This document shows positions 1 through 13,000 of a stretch of DNA of 64,000 nt, in pieces. The DNA is from Epichloe hybrida (taxonomy: Eukaryota > Ascomycota > Sordariomycetes > Hypocreales > Clavicipitaceae): positions 5,270,001 to 5,334,000 of the forward strand of contig JAFEKR010000001.1 of the NCBI GenBank assembly GCA_019022495.1, given 5' to 3'. Below the pieces are notes generated by a model. The model did no database searches, was not told the origin of the DNA, and saw nothing but the letters and a program-made list of their open reading frames with translations. The first letter of the stretch is position 1. Each line of letters begins with the position of its first letter. The translations under genes were made by a program, and so were the position numbers.

Positions 1-11
1 GATGATGAACA

Positions 12-20
12 ATGACTCAT
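12..20. promoter_or_regulatory. Perfect Gcn4/CPC1-type palindrome
   Basis: The sequence ATGACTCAT is the full symmetric site bound by the Gcn4/CPC1/CpcA bZIP activator of amino-acid biosynthesis. It lies about 125 bp past the stop codon of TRP4, so it is not in the TRP4 promoter; it would serve a gene to the left of the window, or be chance. The match is seen; function is inference. Confidence 0.25.
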
Positions 21-143
21 GTTGACTACAGGACTGATGCTGACATGATACGTTGCACGATGAATCATGGTCCATTGAAAATGTATCTTGATGAAGAAAA
101 AAAAAAATAGCCACTGCATTGATTGCACTGGCACATGTGCCTT

Positions 144-1493
144 TCATGACCCAATTTTGTTGGTGATTTCCACAAACGCTTGCCATTGTTTCCAAGCCTC
201 ACCACTCTTGATAGCCCACTTCGCTCTTCTATATCCTTCCTTCCAGCGTTGACCCCCGTGTCCGCGCTCCAGAATGACCTTGCCATCGTCGCCGCGACCC
301 ATGTCGCTGGTATCTGCCTCGCAAATTCCGGCCACGACGAAGAGAGCAGCCGTATTGATGGCTATGAAGTCAATCAAGGAATCGTCTTCAGGGAAATTTC
401 CACAAAGTATTCTTCGCAGGATCTCGGCATTCTCAGCCGGCTCCTTGCCCGGCGAAACCTCGCTCAAAGGGTGACGTGTGGCACCAAAGTCCTCGGGCGT
501 AATGATGAAGTGCTCGATGAAAACCTCGCTACCGGGGCTCTTCTCTCTAAGCAGCCAGCAGAGGGTGCCACCGGCACAACTTACTTCATCGAGTTCTTCT
601 TCTCCGCAGACAATCAAGGCTTTGCGACACCCAGCACCCTTCAGCGCTTCCGCAAACGCCGGGCCGAGATCGCGTCTTCCCACTCCGATGACGCGGGCCT
701 CCAACACGTCTTCGACGGGGTTGGCCAGGGGGCCTAGGTTGTTGAAGATGGTTCTAAAGGGCAGTTGTTTGCGAACGGGGGCAACGTAGCGCATGCCGGT
801 GTGGAAGACGGGAGCAAACAGAAAACCGTAGTTGGTTTCTGAGTAGATTTGGACGAGGGAGTCGGGCTTGACGGTGCTCAGCACGGGCGCCTTGGGCTTC
901 ATGCTGTTGATCATGTCGGCGCTGCCCGACTTTGACGTGCTGGCCCTGTTGCCATGCTTCGCGACCATGAGGAGAGAAGAAGCGAGGATGGATGCCGTTG
1001 TGCTGACGTTGAAAGTGTTGTGTGAGTCACCTCCGGTTCCCACAATGTCGCACTTGGTGTTGGGAAACAAGGTCAGCATGAGAATACACGGACTCACTCT
1101 CATATCTTACAATGTCGTGACACATTGGGGGGGGGGGGGGCGCTAAGTCTTCTTTCTTACCAGACCTCCGTTGTAGAACCCTTCTTTCCTCCCCCTCTTT
1201 GCGAGAACGGCATTGAGCTCATCCACAGGGATGTCCTCGGCAGCTTTCAACATGACACGCACAGTCTTTTCCAGAACATCCGCCCGCAAATCCATCTTTG
1301 TGAAATGCAGCGCCATGAGCAGCGCAGCAGTCTGAGCCTCGGTCACCTGGTTTGTGAAAAAGTAAGAGATTGCTTCTGCAATCTCTTCCGGAGTAGCATC
1401 GTTGCTCAGCGGCCAGAGCTTGGTCAACAATGGCTTCAGATCGAATGGAGGCAGGCCGGGCTCGCCGGAGCGCTCCAGTCGGGAGGAGGCCAT
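144..1493 (-). CDS. TRP4: Anthranilate phosphoribosyltransferase
   Basis: This enzyme transfers the phosphoribosyl group of PRPP to anthranilate, the second step of tryptophan synthesis from chorismate, in the cytosol. Two exons are needed: 1493-1161 and 1052-144 on the minus strand, split by a 108-nt intron with a GTAAGA donor and CAAG acceptor. The spliced product is 413 residues, slightly longer than yeast Trp4 (380). The glycine-rich PRPP loop GTGGD falls at residues 116-120 just after the junction, the KHGNR motif at 143-147, and NLGPLANP follows; these are the hallmark motifs of the TrpD family. The start at 1493 is the ATG followed by MASSRLER; an in-frame start farther upstream would add a weakly coding-like leader. 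A TATA-like TATATA lies about 130 bp upstream. It diverges from TFIIB. Identification is secure. Confidence 0.95.
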
Positions 1494-2574
1494 GATGGGA
1501 AACGAGGCAGGAAATTTGGAAACTGTTTGAAGACGGCAGAATCGACGTGGACTCGCCAGTGTAGTTAGTATGCTTGCTTGCTCGGGAGAAATTGCTTGAT
1601 ATACATGTACGGACACCCAATACTATATATAGTAATGTTTCATCATTGGCCGATCTCGGCTCCACGTGGGGGATCTCCAGTAACTGATGGAAGAATCATT
1701 TTCCCGCTCGGGACTGCCGATTACTCAGCCCTGCAGCGCCACACAAGGCTTGGTTCGCCTGCCTTGGCCTCTCACCTCCTCATCTTCCTCCTCGACAACC
1801 TCCCTTCCAGTCATTCTCTTGCCATCAGAAGTCGGTTACCCTCGCTTTCACCTCGCCAAACGCGCTAAAACCATCGCATTCGAGATCTTGCGACAGCGAC
1901 GACCACTTCGAGCCGACTATTCGTTGATCTGAGCTTCTCGCAATCTCAGACGCCTTCACTGGTTTCTGAACGGTCGGCTGGCAGAAGTTTGAGTTTTTCC
2001 TTAGCGACCCCGCAAACGCACCTGAACTGGGTCTCCTGACACATTTTCCTTGTCTCCGGGGTGCATAGCGGCTAAATAAACAGAGTTTTAAAGAAATTGA
2101 AAAAAAAAGAAAAAGTCTAAAAAAGGCACCACAAGGGCGAGCACGAGACAACCTGCCAAAGCACATTTCTGAAAATTTCGGCGTCTTGCTCCTTGTCAAT
2201 CTTCCGTGAACTCCCCATCACAACTTAGTTAGAATCAACGCCCGGAATCATACTCTCTTGCATCGTGCAATTTCCTGTCACGACGAGCCTCTTATTCTGT
2301 CTTGAAGACCGAGCGTTGCCTCTGGGTGACGTCAGGATTTCGAATCTTCGACGCACACTTTGAAATCGTCAAACTGCATTCACCACTTCTCGTCCAGCTT
2401 TTCAACGATCGCCTTTTCCTCCGCGATTACAAGGACGAGACCAGCTCCTTAGCTCGAAGAACAGTAGAGAAGAAACGGCAACAGCTCCGGACGAGACGCA
2501 AGGCTGCCAAGCGAGCACGTAAAGTATTTGACCAAGTAAGCAGTATATATACTGCGAAACCGTACGAGCCCAAG
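1494..2574. promoter_or_regulatory. Divergent intergenic region TRP4/TFIIB
   Basis: About 1.1 kb separates the start codons of TRP4 (leftward) and TFIIB (rightward), so it must hold both promoters and both leaders. A TATATATAG stretch at about 1624-1632 is suitably placed for TRP4. An imperfect Gcn4-like half site (TGAGTAA on the minus strand, about 1719-1725) is present but has one mismatch. No other gene is visible. Confidence 0.5.
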
Positions 2575-3618
2575 ATGATTCCACCTGGTGGAGATTCGAA
2601 TGGGGGAGGGTTTCAGGAAGACCTGAACAACATATTGTGCTGTCCTGATTGCAAGGAGGTCCCGCCAAACCTGATTGAAGAGTTTTCCAGCGGTGACATG
2701 GTCTGCCAAAGCTGCGGCGTTGTCGTCGGTACTCGTATCATTGACACCAGGTCAGAATGGCGCACGTTCGCCAACGATGATCATGGTGGTGACGATCCAA
2801 GCCGTGTTGGTGGACCACAAGACGAGTTCGTGGAGGGCGAGCAACTCGCCACAACCGTTGCGTTTTCCGAATCAAAGGCTCACAAGGCGCTCTCGCGCAC
2901 GCAGAACAACGCCAGCCAGGATAAGGCGCAAAGGGGATTGATGCAGGCCTACAAGGAGATTGTCTCCCTCTGTGAGGCAATCAACATGGGACAGAATGTT
3001 TCCAACGCTGCAAAACACATCTTCAAGCTTGTGGACAAGCACAAGTTCATGAAGGGCAAACCCCAAGAAGCTGTCATTGCTGGGTGCATCTTCATCGCTT
3101 GCCGACAAAACAACGTGCCTCGAACATTCCGAGAAATCTTCAACCTTACCAGCGTCAGCAAGAAGGAGGTCGGCAGAGTGTTCAAGCAGCTGCAGAAATT
3201 CCTGCAGAAACTGCAAGACACCGAGGGCGAAGGCGCTACTGGTCTAAACACGGTGACCAATTACGAGAATACCTCTGTTGGTGCGGAAGATCTCTGCAGT
3301 CGATACGTGTCTCAGCTTGGCTTCAAGAACCAACAAAAGATCTCCAAGATTTCACGAGACCTCGCCGAGAAAGCCAACGACATCTCTGCGCTTGCTGGCC
3401 GCTCTCCCCTTTCGGTGGCGGCCGCATGCATCTACATGGCTTGTCATTTGATTGGCGAACCACGCTCATCGCTTCCTATTGCGAAGCAAGCTGGCGTCAG
3501 CGATGGCACAGTCAAGACGGCTTACAAGCACCTTTTTGCTGCTCGTGAACAACTAATCAAGAAAGAGTGGCTCGACGAGGGAGGCCAGATGGAGAATATA
3601 CCGCAGGTACAAGCGTGA
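2575..3618 (+). CDS. SUA7: Transcription initiation factor TFIIB
   Basis: TFIIB bridges TBP on the promoter and RNA polymerase II in the nucleus and sets the transcription start site. The reading frame is uninterrupted. The N-terminal zinc ribbon shows C23-x2-C26 and C44-x2-C47, followed by the B-reader region with SEWRTF, then two cyclin-like repeats (roughly residues 120-210 and 225-315) with the conserved GCIFIACRQ and AACIYMACH helices. I chose the ATG at 2575, the first ATG in the frame. It gives 347 residues, almost exactly the length of yeast Sua7 (345). The open frame extends 91 codons farther upstream but has no ATG there and reads as basic low-information sequence, probably leader. 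It diverges from TRP4. Identity is secure, the start is fairly secure. Confidence 0.95.
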   Translation: MIPPGGDSNGGGFQEDLNNILCCPDCKEVPPNLIEEFSSGDMVCQSCGVVVGTRIIDTRSEWRTFANDDHGGDDPSRVGGPQDEFVEGEQLATTVAFSESKAHKALSRTQNNASQDKAQRGLMQAYKEIVSLCEAINMGQNVSNAAKHIFKLVDKHKFMKGKPQEAVIAGCIFIACRQNNVPRTFREIFNLTSVSKKEVGRVFKQLQKFLQKLQDTEGEGATGLNTVTNYENTSVGAEDLCSRYVSQLGFKNQQKISKISRDLAEKANDISALAGRSPLSVAAACIYMACHLIGEPRSSLPIAKQAGVSDGTVKTAYKHLFAAREQLIKKEWLDEGGQMENIPQVQA

Positions 3619-4462
3619 GAAGTTTGCTTCTTGTGTGATTCAAAGACGCTAGATTTGATCCATGGTGCGTTTGGCATTCGATTTGAGTGCAATGTTTCTT
3701 TCCTGTCTTGGGGTTCGGTTCGGCACGGCGATGCTGGATCAAAATGATGTTTGCCGTGTTACAATACAAATGCGTCGAAACGCAGAGCAAAGTCATTCCC
3801 GGCGTTCCAAAGGGATTTGCATTATTTGAACCAAAATTGCACGCCAGCTAAACCATTCTAACTGAAGTAACTGGTTTATTTGATTGATACTGGCTAGGCA
3901 CCAGATTTTGCAGAGCTTAGCTAAGACGTAGATGTTTTGCACAGGCTCTTAGCGGAGAGTGGAGAAGAAGAAAATTGAAAGAAAAAAAAAAAGATTCTGC
4001 CGTGCTTGTGGAGTGAGAAGCGTGGGAAATTGACTGAATCCCTCCTGCCTCATCAAGCCAGGAAGCCGTTCCGTCGTGAATGAAATGTCAAGCTCTTAAA
4101 AAGCATTGCGTCGCACCGCCCGTCCTTACTGGTCCCCTCCACCCCACTCCAGTCCACACCAAACCACGCCACCGCTATGAACGTCGCCATCTCCAGATCC
4201 CAACCCCTGCCTCTGACGTAAAGTTGTCCAAAAAAGTGTCCAGCTGTCTGCAACAGGCAGGAACAGGCCCCTGCGCCCTGGCAAGTCGATACGAGAGGCC
4301 TTTGACCACTCCTTCCTCCGATTGCTGCTCGTTGTCCTGACGGCACGATCAGACGAAAACCGAAGGACTCTCTTTGAAATTCTGCGGCTTTGCTACGTTC
4401 GTTCGTTCTTTCTTTCCCCACGCAACTTGGCATCGTATGAAACTGCGAATTGCACACGCGCC
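3619..4462. other. Intergenic, TFIIB 3' end and flippase leader
   Basis: About 840 bp hold the TFIIB 3' untranslated region and the promoter and leader of the following P4-ATPase gene. The last 400 bp are pyrimidine-rich, as expected for a fungal leader. I see no further gene, RNA or repeat. Confidence 0.5.
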
Positions 4463-7400
4463 ATGGCCGTGGCCGAGAGCGAAAGCACCAACACGGAGAA
4501 GCGCCAAGTCCATCAAAATGTTCATGAATGCGATTCCACTCGACACAAGCCAGCACCTGCATTCCGCATCCCCTGGGCACAACAGGTCCAGACCATAATC
4601 AAAGACACGTCTAGCAAGATTTGCCAGTCGACTGTGGTCGAGCTCATCCTTCGCAAAAAGCGTTTGGTCGCCTCTGAAGAGGGAAGGCACATCCCGCTGG
4701 CCCTTGAGCACAACGAGCCATTGAGAGACACAAGACGTGGTCACGCGTACATCTCAAACAATGTTCGGACCTCTCGCTACACCATATGGGATTTCATTCC
4801 CAAGCAATTGTTCTTCCAGTTTACTCGCGTCGGGAATTTTTATTTTCTTTGTGTGGGCGTCCCGCAAATGGTAAGTCGAGAACTTGTTGTTGGTCGGAGC
4901 ATTCCTCGACTCAGCCCCCCCCCCCCCCCCAAATGCCACGCCAGCCATGCTAACCCTGTCCCGCTCTCTAGATACCCGGATTGTCTACGACTGGGTCATT
5001 CACGACAATTCTGCCTCTGCTGTTCTTCATTCTTTTGACAATCGCCAAGGAGGGCTACGACGATTTTAGACGACATCGATTGGACAAGGTTGAAAACGCC
5101 AACTTTGCGACAGTCCTCGGTCGTGTAGACCACTTTATTGGCAAGATCAGGCCGCCGAGTCTGCTAAATCGGCTAAATCCATTCCACGTCAAAACCACTG
5201 CGGAACCCCGGGCAGCTCCCAATGATGAGTTTCAAGGTGTTCGCTGGGTACCAACTCGGTGGGGCAATATCAAGGTGGGAGATGTGGTGCGACTTTCCCG
5301 GGACGAAGCAATACCGGCCGATTTGGTTCTGTTGCATAGCGATGGGGAGAACGGTCTTGCCTACGTCGATACCATGGCGCTGGACGGCGAAACGAACCTA
5401 AAAACAAAACAAGTTTGCCATGCACTTGAAGGCTGTGACTCCATCCAGGGAATCGCGAACTGCAAGGCCGAGTTTGTCGTCGAGGACCCAAATCCCGAAC
5501 TGTTCAAATTTGATGGGCGAGTCGCCGTCAATGGAAAAGCCGTACCATTGACATTGAACGAGGTCATCTATAGAGGTAGTGTTGTGAGGAATACGACAGC
5601 TGCCCATGGCCTTGTCATCAATACCGGAGAGGATTGCAAAGTCCGCATGAACTCCAACCAGCATCCGAGTGCCAAGAAGCCAGCGTTGGAGAAGGTGGTA
5701 AACATGGTTGTCGTTACGCTTGCCACCTACGTTATCATCTTATCCGTTGGCGTCTCCATGGGCTACGTGAAGTGGAAGGAGGACTATGAACAATATGCCT
5801 GGTACTTGGATCAGGCGACTGTCCCCTTCTACCAGATCATCATCGCGTTCATCATCATGTTTAACAATGTAGTTCCTTTGGCGCTCTACATTAGTCTTGA
5901 AATTGTCAAAATCGGCCAGTTGCTGCTGCTTAACTCTGATATCGACATGTATCACCAAGAGTCAGACACTCCTGCTCGTTGTAATACCAACACGATTCTG
6001 GAGAATCTTGGTCAAGTCGGGTACATATTCTCAGATAAGACGGGGACACTGACGGAAAACATTATGAAATTCCGCAAGTTGAGTGTCGCCGGAACAGTCT
6101 GGCTACACGATACGGACCTGACACAAAACGAAGAGGCATCGACTCCCACCTCATCCGCCGAAGACGTGGGCTACTTCACCCGGAAATCCTCCGTGCATAA
6201 GACCGAAGCGATGTCGCCAGTCATTCGCGAAGAGGGCGTGAACGACATGGAAACGCCCATCATGGCTCCTTCGCGGGCGTCTGTCGCAGGTCGTCGCACA
6301 TCATCTCAATGGCGCTCGACTGGCCGTCCAGATCACATCCAGCCTGACGTGAACACCTCAGATTTGGTCGAGTACCTCAGACTTCGCCCCCATTCAGCCT
6401 TCTCCAGGAAGACCAGGGACTGCCTGCTTGCAGTGGCCTTGTGCCACACTTGCTTACCTGAGATCAAGGACGGCAAGATAGATTTCCAGGCATCATCGCC
6501 TGATGAGTTGGCTCTCGTCCGGGCCGCCCAGGAGTTGGGGTATCAAGTAACGCAGCGAACAGTCAAATCAATCACCTTACAGGTGCCTCGGCCCAGCGGA
6601 GGAGTGGAGAAGCTGACGTTTGATATTCTTGACATTATCGAGTTCAGTAGTGCTCGAAAGAGGATGTCGATAGTTGTGCGGTATCCAGATGGCCGAGTTT
6701 CCATCATATGCAAAGGTGCAGATTCGGCCATTCTGCCCCGTCTCAAGCTGGCGTCGTTGGCTATGCAGAAAGCTACTGAGGTGAGGAAAAGTGCTGATCT
6801 GGAACACGAACTATTGCGCCGCAGCCAGCAGCATGAGCCTCGCAACAGCTTCGGTGGTCGACCCAGCTTGACAGTGAGACGGACTCCCGGCGTGAACGGA
6901 GGGCGCAGCATCGATCAGCAGCGTCAGCAGTCAGTGCCTAGGAGGAGGTCTTTCGAGGTCAAAAAGCTCATGGGAGTCTCTGGCGACCGTCCATGTGGAG
7001 GCTCTCCAGCACCGCGTGGCGTATCACTGGACGTGTCTCGAAATCGAGCGTCTCTTCTGACCCCTTCGAACCATCACCCTCAGCTGCCCGTGCCAGAGCA
7101 TCTCAGTTTCCTGGAAGATTCGACCATGTACGACGAGTCTGAGGTCTTCACGAAATGCTTCAAGCATTTGGACGACTTCGCCACAGAAGGCCTGAGAACG
7201 TTGCTCTATGCCCAGAGGTTCATTCCCGAGCAGGAGTATCGAGCGTGGAAGAAGGGCTACGACGATGCGTCCACCAGCCTGGTCAGCCGACAGGAACTTA
7301 TTGAAGCCGCGGGGGAAAAGATCGAGCAGTCGTTTGATTTGGTCGGAGCAACTGCGATTGAAGACAAGCTGCAGCAAGGTGTTCCCGACACCATTGACCG

Positions 7401-8927
7401 ACTCCGACGCGCCAACATCAAGATCTGGATGCTGACAGGCGACAAACGCGAAACGGCCATCAATATTGCACACTCGGCCCGGATCTGTCGGCCCGGATCT
7501 GATATGCATATCCTCGACGTAGCCAAGCAACGCCCCCTGGAGGCGCAACTCACGGCGCTGGCCGAGGAGGAGCTACACAACGGTTCAGGTTCAATTCACA
7601 GCGTCGTCGTGATTGATGGACAAACGCTGGCGGCAGTGGAAAAGTCCAAGGCCTTGTCGAAGCAGTTCTTCCCCATCATGATGCTTGTCGACTCTGTCAT
7701 CTGCTGCCGCGCGTCCCCAGCACAGAAGGCACTTCTCGTAAGGACCGTTCGGTCGTTGTTGGGGAAGTCCAAGGGCAACCAACACTGCGGTTTGACCTTG
7801 GCTATTGGTGATGGGGCCAATGATCTGGCCATGATCCAAGCGAGCCACGTTGGCGTTGGCATATCAGGACAAGAGGGACTCCAGGCGGCTCGTGTTGCAG
7901 ATTACGCCATTGCTCAGTTCCGCTACCTGCAGAGATTGCTCCTGGTACACGGTAGATGGAATTACGTTCGCACAGCCAAGTTTATTCTGTACACTTTCTG
8001 GAAAGAAATGTTCTTTTACCTCCCCACGGCTCAGTACCAGAGGTACAATGGATATACGGGGACATCCCTGTACCAGTCGACAAGCCTGACAGTCTTCAAC
8101 ACCCTCTTCACAAGCCTGTGCACCATCTGCCTCGGCATATGGGAACAGGACCTCGGCGCAGACACCCTGCTGGCCGTGCCGGAGCTGTACGTCTATGGCC
8201 AACGAAACATGGGCCTCAACACCTACAAGTACATTCGATGGATGTTGCTGGCTGCCGTGGAAGGAGTGATGGCCTGGTATGGCGTGTGGGCAGCCTACGG
8301 ATGGATTTCGCCCGCCGCCCGCGACGAGGGCCTCTATGCTCTCGGCACCCTTGTGTTCACGGTGGGTATCTTATGGATCAACTGGAAGCTATTGTAAGTT
8401 GTTGTCCCCGGAGAGTGGAAGAAGCCAGAGAGGAGGAGATTAAAGAACTCGCGAGGCTCACGTGTACAAAAAGCATTCTCGAAACGCACCACAAGTCCAC
8501 CATGGTCATGTGCTCCTTCTTCATCACAACATGGGGGTGGTTTGCATGGCTATCCTTCCTCGACGCCATCTACGCTCCCGGGCCAGACGGCCCGTACAAC
8601 ATCCGCCACACCTTTACTCGGCAGTTTGGGCGCGATGCCGTCTGGTGGTCCGCTGTTTTCGTTGTCCTCGCATTCATGGGGGTGCTGGAGCTGGCCGGCA
8701 AGACGGTCAAACGCAACATGCTGGTAGCAGGCGTGTGGCACTGGCCGCCGTGGAAAATGCACCGCCTGAGTGAAAATGTAGAGGAGTGGGATCTGCAGGT
8801 GTGGCAGGAGTTGGAGCGAGACCCCAAGGTGCGTGAGCGGCTGAGAAGGTTGGCGCATGATGAGGCGACTGTGCAGGACATGGAAGAGGAGGATGTCTTT
8901 GATCTAGAGGCTCGAATGGACGGATAG
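4463..8927 (+). CDS. DNF3: P4-type phospholipid flippase, Dnf3-like
   Basis: P4-ATPases flip phospholipids from the exoplasmic to the cytosolic leaflet of Golgi, endosome or plasma membranes. Three exons (4463-4870, 4972-8393, 8474-8927) join to 1427 residues. Intron 1 (101 nt) carries 16 consecutive C and a GCTAAC branch site; intron 2 is 80 nt. The junctions restore the conserved stretches QMIPGLSTTG and KLFILETHHK. Visible motifs are DGET (274-277, actuator), DKTGTLT with phospho-acceptor D491, and GDGAND near 1082, followed by the C-terminal membrane segments. A basic, serine-rich insertion lies in the nucleotide-binding domain. The GRHIPL and RRHRLDK signatures point to the Dnf3 branch rather than Dnf1/2 or Drs2; that subfamily call rests on recall of motifs, not a tree. 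Confidence 0.9.
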
Positions 8928-10057
8928 AATCGGGTGCGCGTGCATGGACGGAGCTTTTCTGTTTCTGTTTCGTCGTTTTCCGCTTGGTTTGTTTTGTTTG
9001 TCAGCGACGCGCCATGATGATGATGATGATGATGATGATGGGCATCCGCGAATCCCATCCCTGGATACATAAAATAAGACATGGCAACACAAATCCTGTT
9101 GAAGCATGGAAAGGAAAGACATGGCATGTTTAGAGTGTATAGACATAGTACTTTTGGTTTGAAAAAAAAAAAAAATCAAAGATAAAATCATGTACAAAGA
9201 TGCATTCATTACATTTTATCCCAATGTGAGTTTACCAAAGTAAAGTTCAACTCGCTCCCCTAAAACTAGAAAGGGGCCCTCACGTCAGCCATGACGGCCG
9301 TGTGAATGGCCAAGTCGATGCAGCGACCAGATCGTCCGAGTGGTGCGCGGGAGAGACCTCTTTTACGAGACTTGACATGGGAAATCCGATCCAACATTGA
9401 TAAAAGTCGTGCAAATGGCCAAAGCAGGGAGCAAACATGCCCGACACGCACGACATCATCACTTTCAATCAAGAGCAGGAAATAAGTCAACTCATCCACA
9501 ATAAACATGCCGTGCAAATCCACGGCAACCTTTCCATTTATTTTCGCCCGTGCCACTCACTGCCCGCCCTGATTCTTCCGATTCTTTTTAAGGATACCCT
9601 CAGTAAAAAGACAAGGGGAGAAGAGAAGAAAAATAAAACCACAGTAAACAGTTTTGGGGTTGCAATCGTACATGAACGCCATGGGCCCTGGGTTTCAGTT
9701 GAAAAAAAAAAAATGAAAAAAATGAAAAGAAACCACAAGTTTCGTCCGGCCCCATTGCTGTCTTTGTTTCCTTTGCCTCTCTTCCACCATCAACGCGTTC
9801 CTGTTAAATGTCCATGTCCCCGCGTCCATTCGGAAATGCGGCGCGCACGCATGGTGGGCACTCATGTCTCCCCGTCCAATGCTTTCGATATAAAACAAAC
9901 ATAAAAACACCACTTCATGTCAAGGGTGAAGCGAGTCCAGGTCGAGATCTCTCATGATGCGTTCCTCGCGCTCCCTCGCTCGCATCAATTGATGGACGAC
10001 ACGGTCACGGTCTGGGCGAATCCTCCCGCGCCGTCTCCCATCGCAGTTCCTACCCCA
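8928..10057. other. Convergent 3' region, flippase and DEF1
   Basis: About 1.1 kb lies between the stop codons of two converging genes. It contains A-rich runs and an (ATG)9 microsatellite. Short open frames here lack coding character. No gene is supported. Confidence 0.5.
9014..9040. repeat. (ATG)9 microsatellite
   Basis: Nine perfect copies of ATG lie about 90 bp after the flippase stop codon, probably in its 3' untranslated region. Confidence 0.9.
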
Positions 10058-13000
10058 CTAATGGTAGTTGCCGCCCCAACCACCACGTTGCTGTTGGCCG
10101 CCTCCGTAGTAGCCACCGCTGCCGAAGCCCTGCTGGCCATAGTTTCCATAGGGGCTATTGCCGTGCTGGCTGGCTCCGGCACCGCCGCCCATTCCATAGC
10201 CGCTTCCGTGGACGTTGTGTCCCTGCAGATTGCTGGGGTAGCCACCGTAGCCTCCTCCTCCGCCCATCTGCGAGTTCTGAGGAGGGAGACCGCTTGCGCC
10301 ACTGGGCGCGTTGTTGGCGGCAGATCCAGGGCGAGGTCCACCACCACCAAGAGACGGAGATGGGCCAGAGGCGTTCGTCTTGGCATCGCCGAAGGGCTTC
10401 AGGTCATCAGTCGAGCCAGATGCGGGAGGCTGGTTCTGGCTGTTGAAGGACTGGCCCTGAGACTGGTAAGAAGAGGCACCACGAGCGAAGCTGTCATGTG
10501 CTCCGCCGAAGCTGCTACCTCCGAGACCAGGCTGGCTACCAGTCTGGCCAGAGCCAGTGCGGCCATATTCGCCCAATCCGGAGCCAAGGCTGCTCTCGCG
10601 ATGAAGGGAAGAGGGGCCGCCAAAAGTGCTGGGAGACGACGCGTGGTCATAGGGAGCATTGGGGGACATTCCATAGGGTTGGCCATACATGCCACCCTTG
10701 CCGCCGTAAGGACCGAAACCGCCCTGCCCGTAGCCCGAGTAGTACTGGTGATAGTAAGGGTTGCTGTAGTACGGGTGACTGTATCCAGGGTATTGTCCAT
10801 GGGACTGAGGCTGCGAACCTGGCGCGCCCTGCTGAGGTTGCTGGCTCTGCTGGCTCTGCTGCCCCTGCTGTCCCTGCTGGCTCTGCTGGCTCTGTTGGCT
10901 TTGCTGGCTCTGCTGGCTCTGCTGTTGTGCCTGGGCGGCAGGGTTGGGCGTAGAGTGACCACTATTCTGGCTGTCGTTGGAGCCGCCGAATCGAGGCTGG
11001 TTATGCAGAGAGCCGCTCTGCGGGTATTGACTGAGACTATCGGCAGCATTGTAGCCGGCGTACGGGCGCTGCTGGGAGATGCCGTCGTGCAGGCCATGGG
11101 CACCCTGCTGGGCGCCGTACTGCTGCCCATATGTGTTGTAAGGGGTTCGCTCCTGCTGGTTGGCAGTGTAGTAGTTGGAGTAGTCGCTGGGCGTCGAGGC
11201 AAAGGCAGCGCCGGGTTGCTGACCCTGGGGTTGGCTAGTTGGGGCGGAGTAGTTGTCGAATGGAGGCTGAGCTGATGCAGGGGTGGATTGCGCGACGTTG
11301 TTGAAAGGATCGAGAGGCTTCTGGGGGTGGGCGACTGCAGCGTCTTGAGGTCCAAATCGGCCGTACTGCTGAATATTGGCTGCGGGACCGGTGGGAACTA
11401 AAACGGTGGCTTGTTAGTTTCTACATGTCCGATGTTCTCTCTATCTTGTTGATGCCCATCAAGATCTTACCGGCTCCGGGAGCAGCAGGAGGAACGGCGC
11501 CAGCTTTTTGAGAGAAAGCCTCGGGAACAGCCACAGGTTGGGACACGGGAGGAAGAGAAGCCCGTGGATGAGCCACGGGCGACTCGGCAGGTGGCTGGGT
11601 TCGGGTCTCTGGCTCCTCACGCTCGCCGTCGACATCCTCTTCTCCTTCGTTCAAGTTGAAAGCTCCAAACTTGACGGCAGCTCGATCCACCTCGCGGTTG
11701 CCGGGCATACGGACAGCCTCTTCCTGGTCCAGCACTCGTCGCTGGAGGCTTGAGACGCGGATCGATCGTTCAGCGGTCGCCTTGATCGCAGAGGCAGCAT
11801 ATCCACTCGTGGCGGATCGCTGAGCTTGGTGCTGCTGGTGAGCAGCCGAAATGGGCGTGGCAGTGGAACTAATGGGGCTCTGCCGTGGATCCCAAGAGTC
11901 AGCAGCAGTACTTCTGGCTGTACCGGTTGCGGGTGGGTTGGAGACGTCAACAACCTGCTCAAGATTTGTCTCGGTAAGCTCGTCGGGAGGGGGAAGGGCA
12001 GCTTCTGGTTCAGTAGTGGCGGGAGCTTGGGCGGGGACTGCGCGTGGAGCCACCGGGGTGGTCTCTTCTTCTGCAGGTTCAGCGGGTTCGGGTTCGGGTT
12101 CGGACTGGACGACTTCTAGAGCGGGTTGAATCTCGACCTCGGCGGGTTTGGATACAGGGACTTCCTTGGGAGCGACAGGTGCAGGCTTGGGAACCGTTGT
12201 CTGTCGCAGCATGCTGGCCCATGTCTTGGCCGCGGGAGCTGCGGACGTGGACATCTCGGCAGGGGCAGACTTGTCTGCAGCGACAACCTTGGCCTCAGCC
12301 TTGTCTGTCTTGGGCTTGGTGGTATCCCAAGCAGAGGATTCTTCGGTCGGGACGGACAGCTGCTGGATTTCCTTCCTGGGGCCATTGGTGCTGGGCTGGG
12401 CAGGGCGGTCTCGACCAGCGCCGCCACGGACGCCTCTCTCAGAACCTCGACCTCGACCACGAGCACCTTCGGGAACAGCTCGACCGCCACGAGTAGGACG
12501 CGGACCAGATGTGGAAGACTCATTATTGGTAGGTGCGGAGGAGGTATCTTTGGTCTTCGTGCGGGTAGTCTTCTTGGGCTTCGAGACTTCGCCCCACTGA
12601 GAAATTGTGCCTGTGGATTGCGAAATGTCAGCTCAATGAAGAGGATAAATTTTGAGAATTCCTTATCCAATCCATCCCAAAATTACAGGAGCAGAATGAT
12701 AGGGGGGGGGGGGCAGATTGTAGAGTAACACAAGAACGGTACACTCAAGATGAATTGATTTCCAGGTCGCCATGTTTTTCGTCGCATGGCTGGGCTGAAG
12801 AAAAAGAAGGAAAAAAAATTACATGGGAGAACATGTACAGGACTGGAATTTACGCACCTTCAGCAATGCGTGCGACAGCTTCGTTCTCGTCGCCGTTGGT
12901 CTCTTGAAGAGCAAAAAGAACATCGGCTTCGGACCAATCGGGGAACATTTCGCGGATTACCGACGTCTTGTTGCCATACTGCTTGCGAAGCTCGGCAAAC

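Noticed and set aside
2302..2574. N-terminal extension of TFIIB by 91 codons
   Set aside because: No ATG in this part of the frame, composition unlike TFIIB, and the 347-residue form already matches the family length.
7956..8473. A second frame running through the flippase and joined to its last exon
   Set aside because: Only the part after 8474 is coding in this frame; the earlier part overlaps the main exon in another frame.
9917..11275. A 452-codon open frame on the plus strand
   Set aside because: It lies opposite the last exon of DEF1, starts before any family-like sequence and has leucine/alanine-rich low-complexity content produced by the antisense of Q/G/S repeats.
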